A stretch of DNA of 64,000 bases from Axinella damicornis (Eukaryota; Porifera; Demospongiae; Axinellida; Axinellidae): assembly GCA_963931865.1 (NCBI GenBank), contig OZ007514.1:10837478-10901477 (forward strand), written 5' to 3'. The notes under the pieces were generated by a model, which worked only from the letters and a program-made list of their open reading frames with translations, made no database searches and had not been told where the DNA came from. Each line of letters opens with the position of its first letter. Position 1 is the first letter of the stretch. Shown in pieces: positions 62,101 through 64,000 of the stretch. The position numbers and the translations under genes are program-made.

Positions 62101-64000
62101 CTGACCGGCGTTTTCAGCAGCAGCCTATGTCCACTATGATAACCAATATAAAATGGAACAGTGCATTACATAAAGGGTTCTCAGCACTCTCATAACATTC
62201 AACCCACTGAGGTTCCGCCCTTGTGGCAGGCAATCACAATCTCACGTTTTTCAATTACAAACAACAACTGAGAGCTGCTTCTCAATCCGCAGTAATAAGC
62301 AAACTTGGACTGGCTGTGCTTCAGAAGATTTTTTCTATAATGGCAGTACCAAGGGGAGCAATGACACCAAGCACCATGACCGGCGTTTTCAGCAGCAGCC
62401 TATGTCCACTATGATAAAATGGAACAGTGCATTAAAGGGTTCTCAGCATTACTTGTGGACAGTTTAGCTACGCTGTCTATAGTCTTCATCAATGCATACA
62501 AAACCGAGTGGGTACATCAAGTTCCTTAACCGTTTCACCAGTATATAATATAGGGACAGATATTTTCCTTCACTGCTAAAAGTATGTACATGGAAATCAA
62601 TCTTTCACGCATCTAGTATTAGAGTACTTGAATGTTTATTGATTAACCAACTAGATTTTTGCACTGCAATTGAAAGGTGGCAGTGGTCTAAACTGCCTGA
62701 GAATTATTACTGCATGGTGAGAGGGTTAAACCGTCACACCTACACCTAGGAGTTATACATTGTACGTAGCATCTCCGCAGTAATACATGAAGATGAATGG
62801 TGTGTTGTTATAAAAGCTCATAATTTGTTCGCCCCTGCCATCCTAGCAAAAATGTGATTACTGATAGAGTCAGTATGGAACGTACGTTATGTGAAGATGT
62901 GCCCCTCTTGCACCGACTGCTGGGATACCACTGTATTCTGTGTGTTTGGACAACTCTTTCCCTAACAAACTGATGCTATAGCTATCAAGTCTGCATCCAG
63001 TGAGGTTCACTTTGAATATCTCTCTGGTAGTGACACCAACACTATGTAGGAAGTAGCCAACTGAAAGACAGTCCAAAGGCCCAATAGATTCGTCAGAAAG
63101 ATCCAACTTGCATTTTAGCTGATCTGCAACATACTCACATAGTGATGCATCTTGAGCTTCAAAAAGGCAGCGGAACAGAGACAACAACAACACAGTACTT
63201 TTTTTTCTTACAATCCTGGTCACAAAGTTTCTCACTCCTTCACTCTGAAGTTTGGTGAATGCTGCATAGAACTGGAACACAGCCGCAAAACGAGGATCTT
63301 CAAAGAGTTTATTGAAGACCTCCACCTGTCCTGCTGGTCGAAACTTGGAAATGTGAAATGCAGTGAGTAGCTCCTGAACTGAGAGGTGGAGGAAATTGTA
63401 TGATTTGGAGTTACTGAGAACTGCAAAGCTTTCAACGCCTTGAATCAAACTGAGAGTGCTCAGTTCTGCTGGGAGATGGTAACTTTCTAAGTCTGCAGCT
63501 GAGAATGTTACTTTGTTCTCCATCACACCATGGTAGGCTAGTGCACAGATATCATTTAACTGCTTTTCAATGTCTGCAGGGAGGCTGCTCAGTGATGAAA
63601 CTTCTGGAACCATTTCCCCTTCACTTGCCTGCTTTGTCAGTTGACGTTTGATGCAGCAGAGAACAAGTAAGGTGAACACTCCATGAAGAGTGCTGGGGAG
63701 GGTGTGATTGGAAGCAAGGAAAACGTGAGCAACAATTGCTGCATTCATGGGCAGGTAGCAACTAGCTTCAATGACTGGTCTCTCTTTCAGAAGGTCCTTA
63801 AGCTTCTCCAAATTCGGAGGATTTGAAATTGCTTGCGCAAAATAGGCTACTACCTCGGTTCTCCTGAATCCAACAATCTCAATTCTGAATGTGGCATAAC
63901 GCTGCAGTTCAGCTGTTGCTATGGGTCGAGAGGTAATGATCAGTGCGCTGAACTGCATCTTGAGACTTTCAGGGCTACATATGAGCTTTCTGATGATAGG
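55629..64000 (-). CDS. NLR protein: NACHT C-terminal half plus exon-encoded LRR array (5' end outside window)
   Basis: Minus strand. The large exon 64000-62886 is open to the window edge. It starts after Walker B with the sensor-type LIITSRPIAT, then the winged-helix and helical regions, with LHLSVQELLTAFHISKF, the signature seen after the NACHT domain in animal NLRs, and a first LRR (VNLTGCRLDSYSISLLGKEL). LRR exons follow: 61892-61824 (69 nt), then 84-nt exons 61497-61414, 60647-60564, 60384-60301, 59335-59252, 58503-58420, 57825-57742, 57544-57461, 56982-56899, and a terminal exon 55731-55629 (stop TAA). All junctions are phase 2. The repeats read LQQNEIGDGGATSLGHALKE or LCNCGVTSTGAIALGKALRE. 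The Walker A P-loop and any N-terminal effector domain lie off-window. Cytosolic innate sensing is the known role of the family; the ligand is unknown. The donor at 62886 was chosen to keep phase 2; an alternative GT at 62928 would break the phase. Confidence 0.85.
56276..56545. repeat. Degenerate GTCAC-rich minisatellite
   Basis: AGTCAC, TAGTTAC and GTCGCTNTAGTTACAGTAGC blocks recur about every 12-24 bp over 270 bp in the last NLR intron. No stable unit length by eye. Confidence 0.5.
56899..61892 (-). repeat. Amplified LRR exon-intron array of the NLR gene
   Basis: Two exon classes alternate as II, I x5, II, I in coding order after the 69-nt exon. Class I (acceptor CAG/TCTTC, protein LxxNxIGDxGATSLGxAL) is at 60564, 60301, 59252, 58420, 57742 and 56899. 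Class II (acceptor GCAG/CCTCT, protein LxxCxVTSxGAIALGKAL) is at 61414 and 57461. Flanking intron sequence is copied with class I exons: GAGTACTCCAGA-TTAGTGCAA follows the acceptor side at 57840, 58517 and 59350, and TAGTTACTTAC or GTTGCTTAC lies at the donor side. Confidence 0.85.
59911..60226. mobile_element. Short inverted-repeat element in NLR intron
   Basis: TTAACCCATTAACCGATAAA at the left and TTTATCGGTTAAAGTGTTA at the right share the inverted TTAACCGATAAA core. The interior is GC-rich compared with its flanks and contains an internal AGGCTCAGTGCTG / CAGAGCCTAAG inverted pair. Possibly TTAA-type; boundaries are uncertain. Confidence 0.5.
61994..62445. repeat. ~170-190-bp direct duplication in NLR first visible intron
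   Basis: GCTTCTCAATCCGCAGTAAT through GGGTTCTCAGCA occurs at 61994-62186 and again at 62277-62445. The second copy lacks two short segments (around CAGGCTGA and CCAATAT). No coding potential recognised. Confidence 0.85.

Overview
The window is animal nuclear DNA: spliced genes with GT..AG introns, long (CA)n and polypyrimidine microsatellites, hairpin elements and short terminal-inverted-repeat elements. Compact introns, Ig/FN3 membrane receptors, and an NLR-type NACHT-LRR gene with one leucine-rich repeat per exon suggest an early-branching animal, most likely a demosponge. The organism assignment is inference, because no marker gene here fixes it.

Layout. (1) 469-4533 (+) holds the 3' six exons of an NAD kinase; its 5' part is off the window. 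Its introns are filled with (CCCT)n tracts, a minisatellite and a (CA)n tract. (2) 4.5-8.7 kb is mostly repeats: a 55-bp satellite, a G-rich minisatellite and a TATA-like site. It ends at a one-exon four-TM protein gene (8672-9280). (3) Two tandem, same-strand receptor genes follow. Gene A (10463-23583, 14 exons, 877 aa) and gene B (29927-50296, 17 exons, 1197 aa) both encode signal peptide, four Ig domains, an FN3-like domain, two copies of an unfamiliar four-cysteine module, a Ser/Thr/Pro stalk and a TM helix. The exon phases chain without a break in both models. B continues into a ~340-residue tyrosine-containing cytoplasmic tail. In A the splice donor after the TM exon is lost and translation stops 12 residues after the helix. 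(4) Gene C (51601-53242, minus) is a smaller type I membrane protein of 304 aa with one copy of what looks like the same four-cysteine module, a mucin-like stalk, a TM helix and a short tail. It converges on gene B. (5) 55.6-64.0 kb (minus) is the 3' part of an NLR gene: the C-terminal NACHT half and winged-helix/superhelical region in one large exon, then nine separate phase 2-2 exons (eight of 84 nt and one of 69 nt) of LRR type and a terminal exon. A weak two-exon candidate on the plus strand overlaps its 3' end.

Together the window looks like an accessory, immune- or recognition-type neighbourhood: paired long-tail and tail-less receptors, a related small receptor and an NLR beside a housekeeping NAD kinase. 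The points most worth following are the tail-loss pairing of A and B, the two-exon four-cysteine module shared by three genes, the uneven divergence between A and B that peaks in Ig4, and the mobile elements: two 9-bp-TSD elements with GGACT subterminal repeats, TTAA-flanked elements, and two adjacent large palindromes.
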